From Lactobacillus amylovorus DSM 20531 (GTDB lineage: Bacteria; Bacillota; Bacilli; Lactobacillales; Lactobacillaceae): a stretch of 64,000 bases of DNA. Position 1 is the first letter of the stretch. Every line of letters begins with the position of its first letter. Positions 49,190-57,875 of the stretch are shown piece after piece. Location of the stretch: the NCBI RefSeq assembly GCF_002706375.1, contig NZ_CP017706.1, positions 1,240,001 through 1,304,000 of the forward strand, given 5' to 3'. The notes below the pieces were generated by a model. The model was not told the origin of the DNA, did no database searches, and saw only the letters and a list, made by a program, of their open reading frames with translations. Both the position numbers and the translations under genes were made by a program.

Positions 49190-49380
49190 TCCTTATTTAA
49201 AACTTAAAAAAATTATTTATTTCTTAATGACTATGATTATATAGTACAAGGTCAATGTGACAGCAGTGTTACAAAACGACAACGTCACTCTTACAATCAA
49301 GAATAATTAGCCTTTTTTAAGCGTTTACGTCCTTAGTTTGGTAAAATTTAAGGGAAATATGTATTATTTAGGAGGTCAAA

Positions 49381-51915
49381 ATGGCTGTAAAACGTTTTTA
49401 TGAAACTTTTCACCCAGAGCATTACGATTTGCGCATCAATGTAAACCGTAAGAATAAAGAGATTAACGGTACTTCTACTATTACTGGTGACGTAATTGAA
49501 AACCCAGTATTCATTAATCAAAAGTTTATGACCATCGACAGCGTTAAGGTTGATGGCAAGGACGTTGATTTTGAAGTAGTTGAAAAAGACGAAGCAATCA
49601 AGATTGAAACTGGCGTAACTGGCAGAGCCGTAATCGAAATTGCTTATAGCGCACCACTTACCGACACTATGATGGGTATTTACCCTTCATACTACGAATT
49701 AGAAGGTAAGAAGAAGCAAATTATCGGTACGCAATTTGAAACTACTTTTGCTCGTCAAGCATTCCCATGTGTTGACGAACCAGAAGCTAAGGCTACCTTC
49801 ACCCTTGCTCTTAAGTGGGATGAAGAAGACGGCGAAGTTGCACTTGCCAACATGCCAGAAGTTGAAGTTGACAAAGATGGCTACCACCACTTTGAAGAAA
49901 CTGTTCGTATGTCAAGCTACCTTGTCGCATTTGCCTTTGGTGACTTACAATCAAAGACCACTCACACTAAGGATGGCGTTTTGATTGGGGTTTACGCAAC
50001 TAAGGCTCACAAGCCTAAGGAATTAGACTTCGCTTTGGATATTGCTAAACGTGCAATTGAATTTTACGAAGAATTCTACCAAACTAAGTACCCACTTCCA
50101 CAATCATTGCAACTTGCTTTGCCAGACTTCAGTGCTGGTGCCATGGAAAACTGGGGTCTTGTAACTTACCGTGAAGCTTACTTATTGCTTGATCCGGACA
50201 ACACTAGTCTTGAAATGAAGAAGCTTGTTGCCACTGTTATTACTCACGAATTGGCTCACCAATGGTTCGGTGACTTGGTAACCATGAAGTGGTGGGACAA
50301 CTTATGGCTTAACGAAAGTTTCGCTAACATGATGGAATACTTGTCAGTTGACGCTTTGGAACCTGACTGGCACATCTGGGAAATGTTCCAAACTAGTGAA
50401 GCTGCTGCCGCATTATCACGTGATGCTACAGACGGTGTTCAACCAATTCAAATGGAAATTAACGACCCAGCTGATATTGACTCTGTCTTTGACGGTGCCA
50501 TCGTTTACGCTAAGGGTTCAAGAATGTTAGTCATGGTTCGTTCACTTCTTGGCGACGATGCTTTGAGAAAGGGCCTTAAGTACTACTTCGATCACCACAA
50601 GTTTGGCAATGCCACTGGTGACGATCTTTGGGATGCACTTTCAACTGCTACTGATCTTGATATCGGTAAGATTATGCACTCATGGCTTAAGCAACCAGGT
50701 TACCCTGTAGTTAACGCATTTATCGATGAAGATGGTCACTTGAAGCTTACTCAAAAGCAATTCTTCGTTGGCGAAGGTGAAGACAAGGGTAGACAATGGC
50801 AAATTCCATTGAACGCAAACTTCGACGCTCCTAAGATTATGTCTGAAAAAGAATTAGACTTAGGTAACTACAAGGTTATCCGTGAAGAAGCAGGTCACCC
50901 ACTTAGACTTAACATTGGCAACAACTCACACTTCATCGTTAAGTACGACAAGACTTTGCTTGATGATATATTGTCAGAGGTTGACGAACTTGAACCAATT
51001 GATAAGTTGCAATTATTGCAAGACCTTAGACTTTTGGCAGAAGGTAAGCAAATTTCATACGCTTCAATCGTGCCACTTCTTACTAAGTTCGCAGATTCTA
51101 AGTCAAGCTTGGTAATCAACGCATTGTACACTACTGCTGCTAAATTGCGTCAATTCGTTGAACCAGATTCTGCCGCAGAAAAGAACTTGAAGAAGCTTTA
51201 CGATCTCTTATCTAAGGATCAAGTTGCTCGCTTAGGCTGGAAGGTTAAGGCTGGCGAAAGCGATGAAGATGTTCAAATTCGTCCATACGAATTAAGCGCA
51301 AGTCTTTACGCTGAAAACGCGGACTCAATTAAGGCAGCTCACCAAATCTTTACTGAAAATGAAGATAACTTGGAAGCATTGAATGCAGATATTCGTCCAT
51401 ACGTTTTAATCAATGAAGTTAAGAACTTTGGCAATGCTGAATTAGTTGATAAGTTAATTAAGGAATACCAAAGAACAGCTGACCCATCATACAAGGTTGA
51501 CTTACGCAGCGCTGTAACCAGCACCAAGGATCTTGCAGCTATCAAGGCTATTGTTGGCGACTTTGAAAATGCTGACGTAGTTAAGCCACAAGATTTACGT
51601 GGTTGGTATCGTGGTTTACTTGCTAACCATTATGGTCAACAAGCAGCTTGGGACTGGATCAGAGAAGACTGGGATTGGCTTGACAAGACTGTTGGTGGTG
51701 ACATGGAATTTGCTACATTTATCACTGTTACTACAGGCGTTTTCCATACCCCAGAAAGACTTAAGGAATTCAAGGAATTCTTTGAACCAAAGATTAATGT
51801 TCCACTTCTTAGTCGTGAAATTAAGATGGACGTTAAGGTCATCGAAAGTAAGGTTAACTTGATCGAAGCTGAAAAAGATGCTGTTAATGATGCAGTTGCT
51901 AAAGCAATTGATTAA
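49381..51915 (+). CDS. pepN: Aminopeptidase N (lysyl aminopeptidase)
   Basis: 844 residues, the length of lactobacillus PepN. Cytosolic zinc metallopeptidase (M1) that trims N-terminal residues from peptides taken up from milk or host proteins. The exopeptidase motif GAMENWGLV and the zinc site HELAHQWFGDLVTMKWWDNLWLNESFA (HExxH plus the third-ligand Glu 18 residues on, described by its key residues) are intact, and the catalytic Tyr region FDGAIVYAKG follows. Strong TTAGGAGGTC before ATG. Ends at a terminator; near the peptide transporter dtpT. Confidence 0.97.
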   Translation: MAVKRFYETFHPEHYDLRINVNRKNKEINGTSTITGDVIENPVFINQKFMTIDSVKVDGKDVDFEVVEKDEAIKIETGVTGRAVIEIAYSAPLTDTMMGIYPSYYELEGKKKQIIGTQFETTFARQAFPCVDEPEAKATFTLALKWDEEDGEVALANMPEVEVDKDGYHHFEETVRMSSYLVAFAFGDLQSKTTHTKDGVLIGVYATKAHKPKELDFALDIAKRAIEFYEEFYQTKYPLPQSLQLALPDFSAGAMENWGLVTYREAYLLLDPDNTSLEMKKLVATVITHELAHQWFGDLVTMKWWDNLWLNESFANMMEYLSVDALEPDWHIWEMFQTSEAAAALSRDATDGVQPIQMEINDPADIDSVFDGAIVYAKGSRMLVMVRSLLGDDALRKGLKYYFDHHKFGNATGDDLWDALSTATDLDIGKIMHSWLKQPGYPVVNAFIDEDGHLKLTQKQFFVGEGEDKGRQWQIPLNANFDAPKIMSEKELDLGNYKVIREEAGHPLRLNIGNNSHFIVKYDKTLLDDILSEVDELEPIDKLQLLQDLRLLAEGKQISYASIVPLLTKFADSKSSLVINALYTTAAKLRQFVEPDSAAEKNLKKLYDLLSKDQVARLGWKVKAGESDEDVQIRPYELSASLYAENADSIKAAHQIFTENEDNLEALNADIRPYVLINEVKNFGNAELVDKLIKEYQRTADPSYKVDLRSAVTSTKDLAAIKAIVGDFENADVVKPQDLRGWYRGLLANHYGQQAAWDWIREDWDWLDKTVGGDMEFATFITVTTGVFHTPERLKEFKEFFEPKINVPLLSREIKMDVKVIESKVNLIEAEKDAVNDAVAKAID

Positions 51916-51932
51916 GTAATATAAAGTAATAA

Positions 51933-51974
51933 AAATAAGGATCTATCTGTAAATAGGATAGGTCCTTATTTTTC
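51933..51974 (+). terminator. Terminator of pepN
   Basis: 15-bp stem AAATAAGGATCTATC/GATAGGTCCTTATTT (one G-T pair) and T-run. Confidence 0.9.
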
Positions 51975-51997
51975 GTGGTATAATTGTTTTTATTGAT

Positions 51998-53408
51998 TAA
52001 TTGACGGAGAAAACACGGGATTTCAATCCCGTGATGAATTCGGCCTTTTTTAGTTTTTTTGCTTGTTCCCCCCTTCTTTCTTAAACATATGTTTGATATA
52101 ATCTTAAAAAGAAAGGAGGGAACAAATGTGCTAAAAGGGATCAAATTAAGACTCTATCCTAATAAAATTCAACAAGGTCAGCTTGAGCAGATGTTTGGCA
52201 ATGATCGTTTTGTTTGGAATCAAATGCTGGCCATGATGAATGAGCGCTATCAGAATAATAAAGCTTTGCCTTTTTTAGGCAAGTTCAAGCTGAATTATCT
52301 GCTTAAGCCGCTTAAAAAAGAATATCCTTTTTTGAAAAACAGCGATTCTTCAAGCTTGCAGGTAGTTAATGAATTCCTAACTCAGTCTTGGAAGAACTTC
52401 TTTCAAGATAAAACTGGTCAAATTGGCAAGCCTCGTTTTCATTCACGCAAGTATCTGAAAAAGTCTTATACAGGCAAGGCAATCATAAAAACTGCAGGTA
52501 AAAGGTACTTGAAGATTCCTAAATTAGGCTATGTCAAAACCAGCAAGACTGGAGTTTTGCAAAACACTAAGATTAAGCGCTACACTGTTCTGCTTGAACC
52601 AACGGGCAAGTATTATTTGTCTCTACAAGCTGAAATACCTGAACCAGAGAAGTATAGCTTAACTGACAAACAGGTTGGAATTGATGTTGGCGTAGCTGAT
52701 TTAGCAATTCTGTCTAATGGGCTAAAATATCCTAGTTTTGACAGTTCTTATTTTGAAAAGAAAGCCAAAGTCTGGCAAAGAAAATATGCTCGTCGCAGAC
52801 ATTTAGCTAAATTATTAGTTTTGCAAGACAGGAATAAAAAAGTTCTTTGTCCTAGAAGCTTAGAGAGTTTCACTAATTGGCAAAAAGCGCAAAAGTCAAA
52901 AGCTAAGTGCCAAGCTAAAGCAGCTAATCAGCGCAGAGATTATCTGCATAAACTAACTACGCATTTAGTTAAGCAATATGATGTAATTGCGATTGAAGAT
53001 TTGAAAACCAAGAATCTTCAGAAAAATCATCATTTGGCTAAGTCAATTGCCAATGCTTCATGGCGGATATTCAGACAAATGCTAGAATACAAATGCGAAT
53101 GGTATGGAAAAAAGCTAATTGCAGTTGATCCTAAGAATACTTCCAGAATTTGTTCAAAATGTGGCTATAACAGTGGCGCTAAGCCATTAGAAATTCGTGA
53201 ATGGACCTGTTCTAGGTGTCAAACCAAGCATGACCGAGATATTAATGCGGCAGTTAATATCCTGCATAAAGCAACGCCAACTGGTCAGGGACTGGCCATG
53301 GTAACAAGCTGAGTTCTGTGAGTTAGGTATTTGACTAGTTCAATGTAAGATCCTAAACACTACTCAGTGTTCCCAGAAACCCGGCACTTTAGTGCCGGTG
53401 TAGTTCAT
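51998..53408 (+). mobile_element. Stand-alone TnpB (IS200/IS605-like, IS1341-type) element
   Basis: No tnpA transposase is present. A subterminal hairpin CACGGGATTTCAATCCCGTG (52014-52033) marks the left end and CCGGCACTTTAGTGCCGG (53381-53398) the right end, as in IS200/605 elements, which lack inverted repeats and duplications. TTGAT and TTGAC lie just left of the left hairpin and could be the target/TAM motif. Exact ends are uncertain by about 15 bp on the left and 5 bp on the right. Confidence 0.75.
52128..53312 (+). CDS. tnpB: TnpB RNA-guided nuclease (OrfB family)
   Basis: 394 residues from GTG 52128, chosen because AAAGGAGGGAACAAAT precedes it; the ATG-less extension upstream runs through the left-end region. 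The RuvC-type catalytic residues are present: Asp in VGIDVGVADLAIL, Glu in VIAIEDLKTKN and Asp in KHDRDINAAVNI. A four-cysteine zinc ribbon (CSKCGYNSGAKP...WTCSRCQ) lies between the last two. TnpB proteins cut DNA matching a guide next to a TAM and preserve their element. The protein looks intact. Confidence 0.92.
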   Translation: MLKGIKLRLYPNKIQQGQLEQMFGNDRFVWNQMLAMMNERYQNNKALPFLGKFKLNYLLKPLKKEYPFLKNSDSSSLQVVNEFLTQSWKNFFQDKTGQIGKPRFHSRKYLKKSYTGKAIIKTAGKRYLKIPKLGYVKTSKTGVLQNTKIKRYTVLLEPTGKYYLSLQAEIPEPEKYSLTDKQVGIDVGVADLAILSNGLKYPSFDSSYFEKKAKVWQRKYARRRHLAKLLVLQDRNKKVLCPRSLESFTNWQKAQKSKAKCQAKAANQRRDYLHKLTTHLVKQYDVIAIEDLKTKNLQKNHHLAKSIANASWRIFRQMLEYKCEWYGKKLIAVDPKNTSRICSKCGYNSGAKPLEIREWTCSRCQTKHDRDINAAVNILHKATPTGQGLAMVTS

Positions 53409-53424
53409 TGCTTACCTTAGATAA
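53250..53424 (+). ncRNA. Candidate omega RNA of TnpB with guide
   Basis: In characterised TnpB elements the guide RNA covers the 3' end of tnpB and the right end, and the guide is the flank just outside. Here a GC-rich terminal hairpin CCGGCAC/GTGCCGG ends at 53398 and the flank begins near 53409 with TGCTTACCTTAGATAA. Boundaries are inferred. Confidence 0.45.
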
Positions 53425-53439
53425 GAAGGGAGTTTTTCT

Positions 53440-54933
53440 TTGGGTAAACGAGATTCAAATACAGCATTCTTTGGACAGCCAAATGGCTTGTCCACTTTAT
53501 TCTTCACTGAAATGTGGGAGCGTTTCAGTTACTACGGCATGCGGGCTATCTTATTATTCTACATGTATTACGCAGTTACCAAGGGTGGTCTGGGTATGGA
53601 CCAAACTACCGCTGCTTCAATCATGTCAATTTATGGTTCGCTTGTTTATTTATCTACCTTAGTTGGTGGTTGGCTCTCAGATAGAGTATGGGGTTCAAGA
53701 AAGACCGTCTTTTATGGTGGTGTCTTGATCATGCTCGGTCACATTGTTTTGGCTTTGCCAGCTGGTGTTAGTGCATTGTATGCCTCAATCGCTTTGATCG
53801 TGGTTGGTACGGGTTTGCTTAAACCTAACGTATCTTCAATGGTTGGTGGTCTTTACTCTGTAGAAGATCGTCGTCGAGACGCTGGTTTTAGTATTTTTGT
53901 TTTTGGTATTAATATTGGTTCATTCCTTGCACCACTTCTTGTACCATGGGCAGCACAAGGCTTCGGCTTTAACGTGTTTGGCACCGAATGGAACTTCCAT
54001 GCCGGCTTCTCACTTGCCGCTATTGGTATGTTCTTGGGTTTAGTGCAATACACTCTGGGTGGTAGAAAATATCTTTCAACTGATAGTTTGACGCCAAATG
54101 ACCCAATTGATAAAGGCGACTTGCTCAACATTATTAAATGGGTAGTTATTGGTATTGTCGCAATCGCTATTGTATTAGCTGCAATGGCTGGTGTAGGTCA
54201 ATTAAACGTTAATAACGTTATTACTTTGCTTACTATTTTGGCTATTGCGTTGCCAATCTACTACTTCGTCATGATGCTCCGGAGCCCTAAGGTTACTAAG
54301 ATTGAACGTTCACGTGTTAAAGCTTATATTCCATTATTCTTCGCCGCAGCTATTTTCTGGGGAATAGAAGAATCCGGTTCAGTTGTTTTAGCACTTTTTG
54401 CGGAACAAAGAACTGTGCTTCATGTTGGCAGCTGGCACTTTGCGGCAGCTAACTTCCAGTCACTTAACCCATTGTTTATCATGATCTTGACGCCAGTATT
54501 CGTTTGGCTTTGGGAACACTGGAAAAAGCAACCAAGTGCACCAGGTAAATTCGCTACAGGTCTTGTATTTGCAGGCCTTTCATACATGTGGATGGCTTTG
54601 CCAGGGATGCTCTTTGGTACCAGTGGCAGAGTTAGTCCATTATGGCTTGTCGGTTCATGGTTCTTGGTTGAAATTGCGGAAATGCTGATTTCACCAATTG
54701 GTTTGTCAATTACGACTAAGCTTGCGCCAAATGCTTTCCGTTCACAAATGATGAGTATGTGGTTCATGGCTGATGCAACCGGTCAGGCAGTTAACGCCCA
54801 AATTGTTAAATTCTATTCTTCTGGTACTGAAGTTCAATACTTCTTGGCTGTTGGTATAGTGAGTGCAATCTTCGGCATTATCATGTTTGCTTTAGTTAAG
54901 AAAATTAACGTCTTAATGGAAGGCGTACACTAG
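53440..54933 (+). CDS. dtpT: Di-/tripeptide transporter (POT family)
   Basis: 497 residues. A proton-coupled oligopeptide symporter with about 14 helices. The TTG start at 53440 is supported by AGAAGGGAG 9 nt upstream. POT signatures are visible: LFFTEMWERFSYYGMRAILLFYMYYAV near the N-terminus (key ExxERFxYYG motif), GGWLSDRVWGSRKTVFYGG, and FSIFVFGINIGSF. It feeds small peptides to peptidases such as pepN upstream. The TnpB element sits between this gene and the nearest likely promoter, so its expression may have been changed. Confidence 0.94.
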   Translation: MGKRDSNTAFFGQPNGLSTLFFTEMWERFSYYGMRAILLFYMYYAVTKGGLGMDQTTAASIMSIYGSLVYLSTLVGGWLSDRVWGSRKTVFYGGVLIMLGHIVLALPAGVSALYASIALIVVGTGLLKPNVSSMVGGLYSVEDRRRDAGFSIFVFGINIGSFLAPLLVPWAAQGFGFNVFGTEWNFHAGFSLAAIGMFLGLVQYTLGGRKYLSTDSLTPNDPIDKGDLLNIIKWVVIGIVAIAIVLAAMAGVGQLNVNNVITLLTILAIALPIYYFVMMLRSPKVTKIERSRVKAYIPLFFAAAIFWGIEESGSVVLALFAEQRTVLHVGSWHFAAANFQSLNPLFIMILTPVFVWLWEHWKKQPSAPGKFATGLVFAGLSYMWMALPGMLFGTSGRVSPLWLVGSWFLVEIAEMLISPIGLSITTKLAPNAFRSQMMSMWFMADATGQAVNAQIVKFYSSGTEVQYFLAVGIVSAIFGIIMFALVKKINVLMEGVH

Positions 54934-54936
54934 TTG

Positions 54937-54973
54937 AAAAATAATCCTACTGAAAAAGTAGGATTATTTTTAT
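54937..54973 (+). terminator. Terminator of dtpT
   Basis: 13-bp stem AAAATAATCCTAC/GTAGGATTATTTT with T-run. Confidence 0.9.
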
Positions 54974-55026
54974 TGGTCAAAAAGCGAATATTAATTTAAA
55001 ATGAAATGCCAAAAGGGAAAGGATTT

Positions 55027-55918
55027 ATGAAAAAGAAGAAAATTATTGAGCGAATATCGCCTATAAAACGTTGATGTCATTTATTGGTGTGGCTATTTTA
55101 TCAATGGGAACCACGTTTTTGCGTGGTGGTCTAGATCCATTTACTGCCATGAACACCGGTATTTCTAACAAATTAGGAATCGGACTTGGTGATTTTCATT
55201 TTTATTTTGTGGCTGGACCGTAAGCAAATCGGAATCGGTACTATCTTAAACATGGTTCTGGTCGGATTTTAAATTCAATGGTTTACTACGATTTACCACC
55301 AATTATTTGGCTACCGAACTACGTTCTTGATTGTGGCAGCTGACACCTTGATCGGTTTGACTTTGTTCACGCTGGGTGCATCGCTTTACATGGCACCGGA
55401 CCTTGGTGCGGCACCATATGATGCTATTGCACCAATTATCACGCAAAGAACGAAGTTATCTTACCGAACTGCTAGAATCACACAAGACGTTTTATTCATG
55501 GTCGCTGCCGTTATTGCAGGCGGTCCTGTCGGCTTTGGTACGATCATCGTTGCCTTCTTCACTTGTCCACTTATTTCATGGTGGAACGATCACGTATCAA
55601 ACCCAATGGTTAAGACGATTGACGCCGCCACTAAGCCTAAGGAAGAACGTAATCAAAACTCTGCCGTTATGCTTTTGTCGCACATCGGTAAGCGTACTTA
55701 TCACACTATCTATAACGCGTTGCAAACGACTGAAACGATGCGTAACAATATGTCTGAATACTCAACTTCTGATTTAAGAAGTCAGTTGGATTGTTCGCCG
55801 CAACATGGCCAACTCTAAGGAAATGGATGATTCATTCGTTGAACAAGAAAGGCTCTTGCAAGATGAGTTGAATAAGAGAATAGCTAAGGCTAAAAAAGTA
55901 AATAAACCTAATAAATAA
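55027..55918 (+). pseudogene. YczE/YitT-like membrane protein, multiply frameshifted
   Basis: Begins at ATG 55027 after GGGAAAGG. The readable pieces are a short basic N-terminus ending at TGA 55072, then MSFIGVAILSMGTTFLRGGLDPFTAMNTG, a stop at the phrase GPxxAN near 55220, IGIGTILNMVLVGF in another frame, then TLIGLTLFTLGASLYMAPDLGAAPYDAIAPI and the C-terminal domain to SEYSTSDL, with a last frame change near 55800 before MANSKEMDDSFVEQERLL to 55918. At least four lesions. The intact family has five or six helices and unknown or regulatory roles. Confidence 0.85.
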
Positions 55919-55945
55919 GGCTCTACGCAAGTAGGACCTTTTTTA
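55917..55945 (+). terminator. Rho-independent terminator
   Basis: AAGGCTCTAC/GTAGGACCTT stem with GCAA loop and T-run. Confidence 0.75.
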
Positions 55946-56094
55946 TTTGCAAGAGTAAACTTTTAAACTTCTTAACGTCCTTATGCTTTAAGCAAGATTC
56001 TCTTAAACTGATCATTAATTTATCCGCATAATTTATTCAAATCCTCCGAGTATTCTATAGACAATCAAAATTTAAGAAAAAAGGAGAGATGTAA

Positions 56095-56154
56095 ATGAGA
56101 AAAATGATATTTGTTGCTAACGGTAATCAAAGAAGACAAAGGCAATTAAACTAG
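56095..56154 (+). CDS. Possible 19-residue peptide
   Basis: ATG 56095 is preceded by AAAAAAGGAGAGATGTAA, a strong ribosome binding site, and the frame MRKMIFVANGNQRRQRQLN ends at TAG. A 15-bp hairpin with T-run lies 60 bp downstream on the same strand, so this could be a complete small transcription unit. The peptide is strongly basic at its end. No family recognised; a leader peptide or chance ORF is possible. Confidence 0.35.
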   Translation: MRKMIFVANGNQRRQRQLN

Positions 56155-56184
56155 TAAATTCTAATTTAGCATGATAACAAATTC

Positions 56185-56460
56185 TTAAATTACACCCCCA
56201 ATCCCCTTGAAACGAAAAGATTCCTGAAACTCGGTTACGAATTTCGGGGATCTTTTTATTGCTTTAAAACTGTGCAAAGCGACTGCGTAGACAACCAAAA
56301 TCACACCCAAGATTAAGAAAATAATTGCAAGAGTGCGTTGCCATTTGGCTTCGTTTGTACTGTTTTTATTATTTTTCTTAGCATTGTTTTGCTTTTCGCT
56401 TAAGTATCTAAAGTATGAAATTGCCGCTACAAACAGGCAAAGAATTCCAATTATTAACAT
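56185..56460 (-). CDS. Small two-helix membrane protein
   Basis: 91 residues as annotated, with helices at about 2-18 and 45-64 separated by a Lys/Asn-rich polar linker (SEKQNNAKKNNKNST). The C-terminal ~25 residues (RSPKFVTEFQESFRFKGIGGVI) are translated through a terminator-like hairpin, which suggests that the original stop was near KAIK and was lost. Start ATG follows AGAGGACTCTT. Function unknown; it lies downstream of an L,D-transpeptidase in the same direction. Confidence 0.6.
   Translation of the reverse strand: MLIIGILCLFVAAISYFRYLSEKQNNAKKNNKNSTNEAKWQRTLAIIFLILGVILVVYAVALHSFKAIKRSPKFVTEFQESFRFKGIGGVI
56215..56259. terminator. Bidirectional terminator inside an ORF end
   Basis: AAAAGATTCCTGAAA/TTTCGGGGATCTTTT, 15 bp with two G-T pairs, 12-nt loop, T-run on both strands. 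It overlaps the last codons of the minus-strand membrane protein. Confidence 0.75.
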
Positions 56461-56543
56461 AAGAGTCCTCTCAAAAATCTGTATCTTTTTTATCTAATTT
56501 TACGCAAAAAAATAAAGCTCTTCAAATTCGAAAAGCCTTATTT

Positions 56544-57767
56544 TTAATAAACAATTACTGGTTCATTAGTTATGACGTTGTCCCAAACGCTTCTGATTTC
56601 TGCAGGGCGAATGTTAACACAACCGTGTGAACCACCTTGTAAGTAAGCTGTCTTGCTCCAGTCGGTTCTCCAACTAGCATCATGCAAGCCACAACCACTT
56701 AAGGTAAATGGCATCCAGTATTGAACCTTTGATGCGTATTTAGAACCGTCATCGTTAAATCCGCGGAGCACACTTGGTGATTGCTTGTACATGATGTACC
56801 AAACACCCTTAGGAGTTTGGCTGCCTTTACCGCCTTTAAGAGTACCAGTAACGACATCATTCAAGTGAACTGCCACACGGCCCTTGCGGACAATCCATAA
56901 TTCTTGGTTCTTGATAGAAACTACAACGTAGTTATTGCCGATACCGTTGTTGCTCTTGCCATAGCCGTGAGCATAAGTACTGAAGCCTTCGCCGTAGATG
57001 TATTTACTACCATCAACAGTAGCATCGCCGTTCATAAAGGCTTTTTCTACAGCTGTAGTGGCTTTCTTTACATAAACGCCCCAGCCGTAGCTTTCGTTAG
57101 TAGTGGTAATGGTTTTACCATCAACTTTATTGCCAACGGGAACTACAATCTTGTAAGTTTTTTTAAGCGTCTTAACTTGGTTATTGATTTCTTTTAACTT
57201 CTTAGTTAAGCCCTTAACGTCAGTAAATTGATATTTGCCATCCTTATAAGTAACTTCACGAATCAAATCAGCGGCATTTAGCTTGAAGCTCTTACCAGCA
57301 ATGTTGTAAGTAACAGAAGCTTTTTGCATCTTTTGCAAGTTCTTCTTTGCTTCGCTTAAGTCCTTTGAGTTGTAAGTGTACTTTTTATTGTTAGGCAAGT
57401 CTGTATGTTGTTTATCGAAGTAATTTTGTACAGTTTGACTATCAATTGTTTGGATGTTGGCGTCTCGCTCAGAAACCAACTTCTTGTTTCTCAAGAAGAA
57501 TACGTTGTCGGCCTTTTCGTTAATCTTGTTGGTAGCCTTGTTAACAGTTAAATTGCCAACCTTGACCCCGTAGATAGTAACGTTAGGGTTGAAGTGAGTA
57601 GTCGCAAAAGTGCGTTGCTTTTGTTCGGCTTGAACTCGCTTGTTGTGAATAAACACACCACAAATAATTGCAATTATGATAATTACGCCGATAATTATTA
57701 AATAGAGATTATTGCGGTTATTATGTTTTCTAAGTTCTCTTCTAGATTGCATATTGTTATTATCCAT
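56544..57767 (-). CDS. Membrane-anchored L,D-transpeptidase (YkuD)
   Basis: About 407 residues from the ATG at 57767 (the frame is open further upstream to 57812). After a basic N-terminus comes one membrane helix (LYLIIIGVIIIIAIICGVF), so the rest faces the wall. A long middle region of the VanW/PG-binding-4 type (IYGVKVGNLTVNKATNKI) precedes the catalytic YkuD domain with HDASWR and the active-site GGSHGCVNIRP (Cys near residue 393). Such enzymes make 3-3 cross-links in peptidoglycan or attach proteins. An IS982-like element lies just upstream. Confidence 0.88.
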   Translation of the reverse strand: MDNNNMQSRRELRKHNNRNNLYLIIIGVIIIIAIICGVFIHNKRVQAEQKQRTFATTHFNPNVTIYGVKVGNLTVNKATNKINEKADNVFFLRNKKLVSERDANIQTIDSQTVQNYFDKQHTDLPNNKKYTYNSKDLSEAKKNLQKMQKASVTYNIAGKSFKLNAADLIREVTYKDGKYQFTDVKGLTKKLKEINNQVKTLKKTYKIVVPVGNKVDGKTITTTNESYGWGVYVKKATTAVEKAFMNGDATVDGSKYIYGEGFSTYAHGYGKSNNGIGNNYVVVSIKNQELWIVRKGRVAVHLNDVVTGTLKGGKGSQTPKGVWYIMYKQSPSVLRGFNDDGSKYASKVQYWMPFTLSGCGLHDASWRTDWSKTAYLQGGSHGCVNIRPAEIRSVWDNVITNEPVIVY

Positions 57768-57875
57768 CTTTTGAATTTTCGAATAAGCGTTTGCTTTGAC
57801 ACAGTATAGCAAGTATTACTAATATAGTAAAGTTACGTGCTTATTCTACTTTATTAGCAATGTAGATAACAGAAT

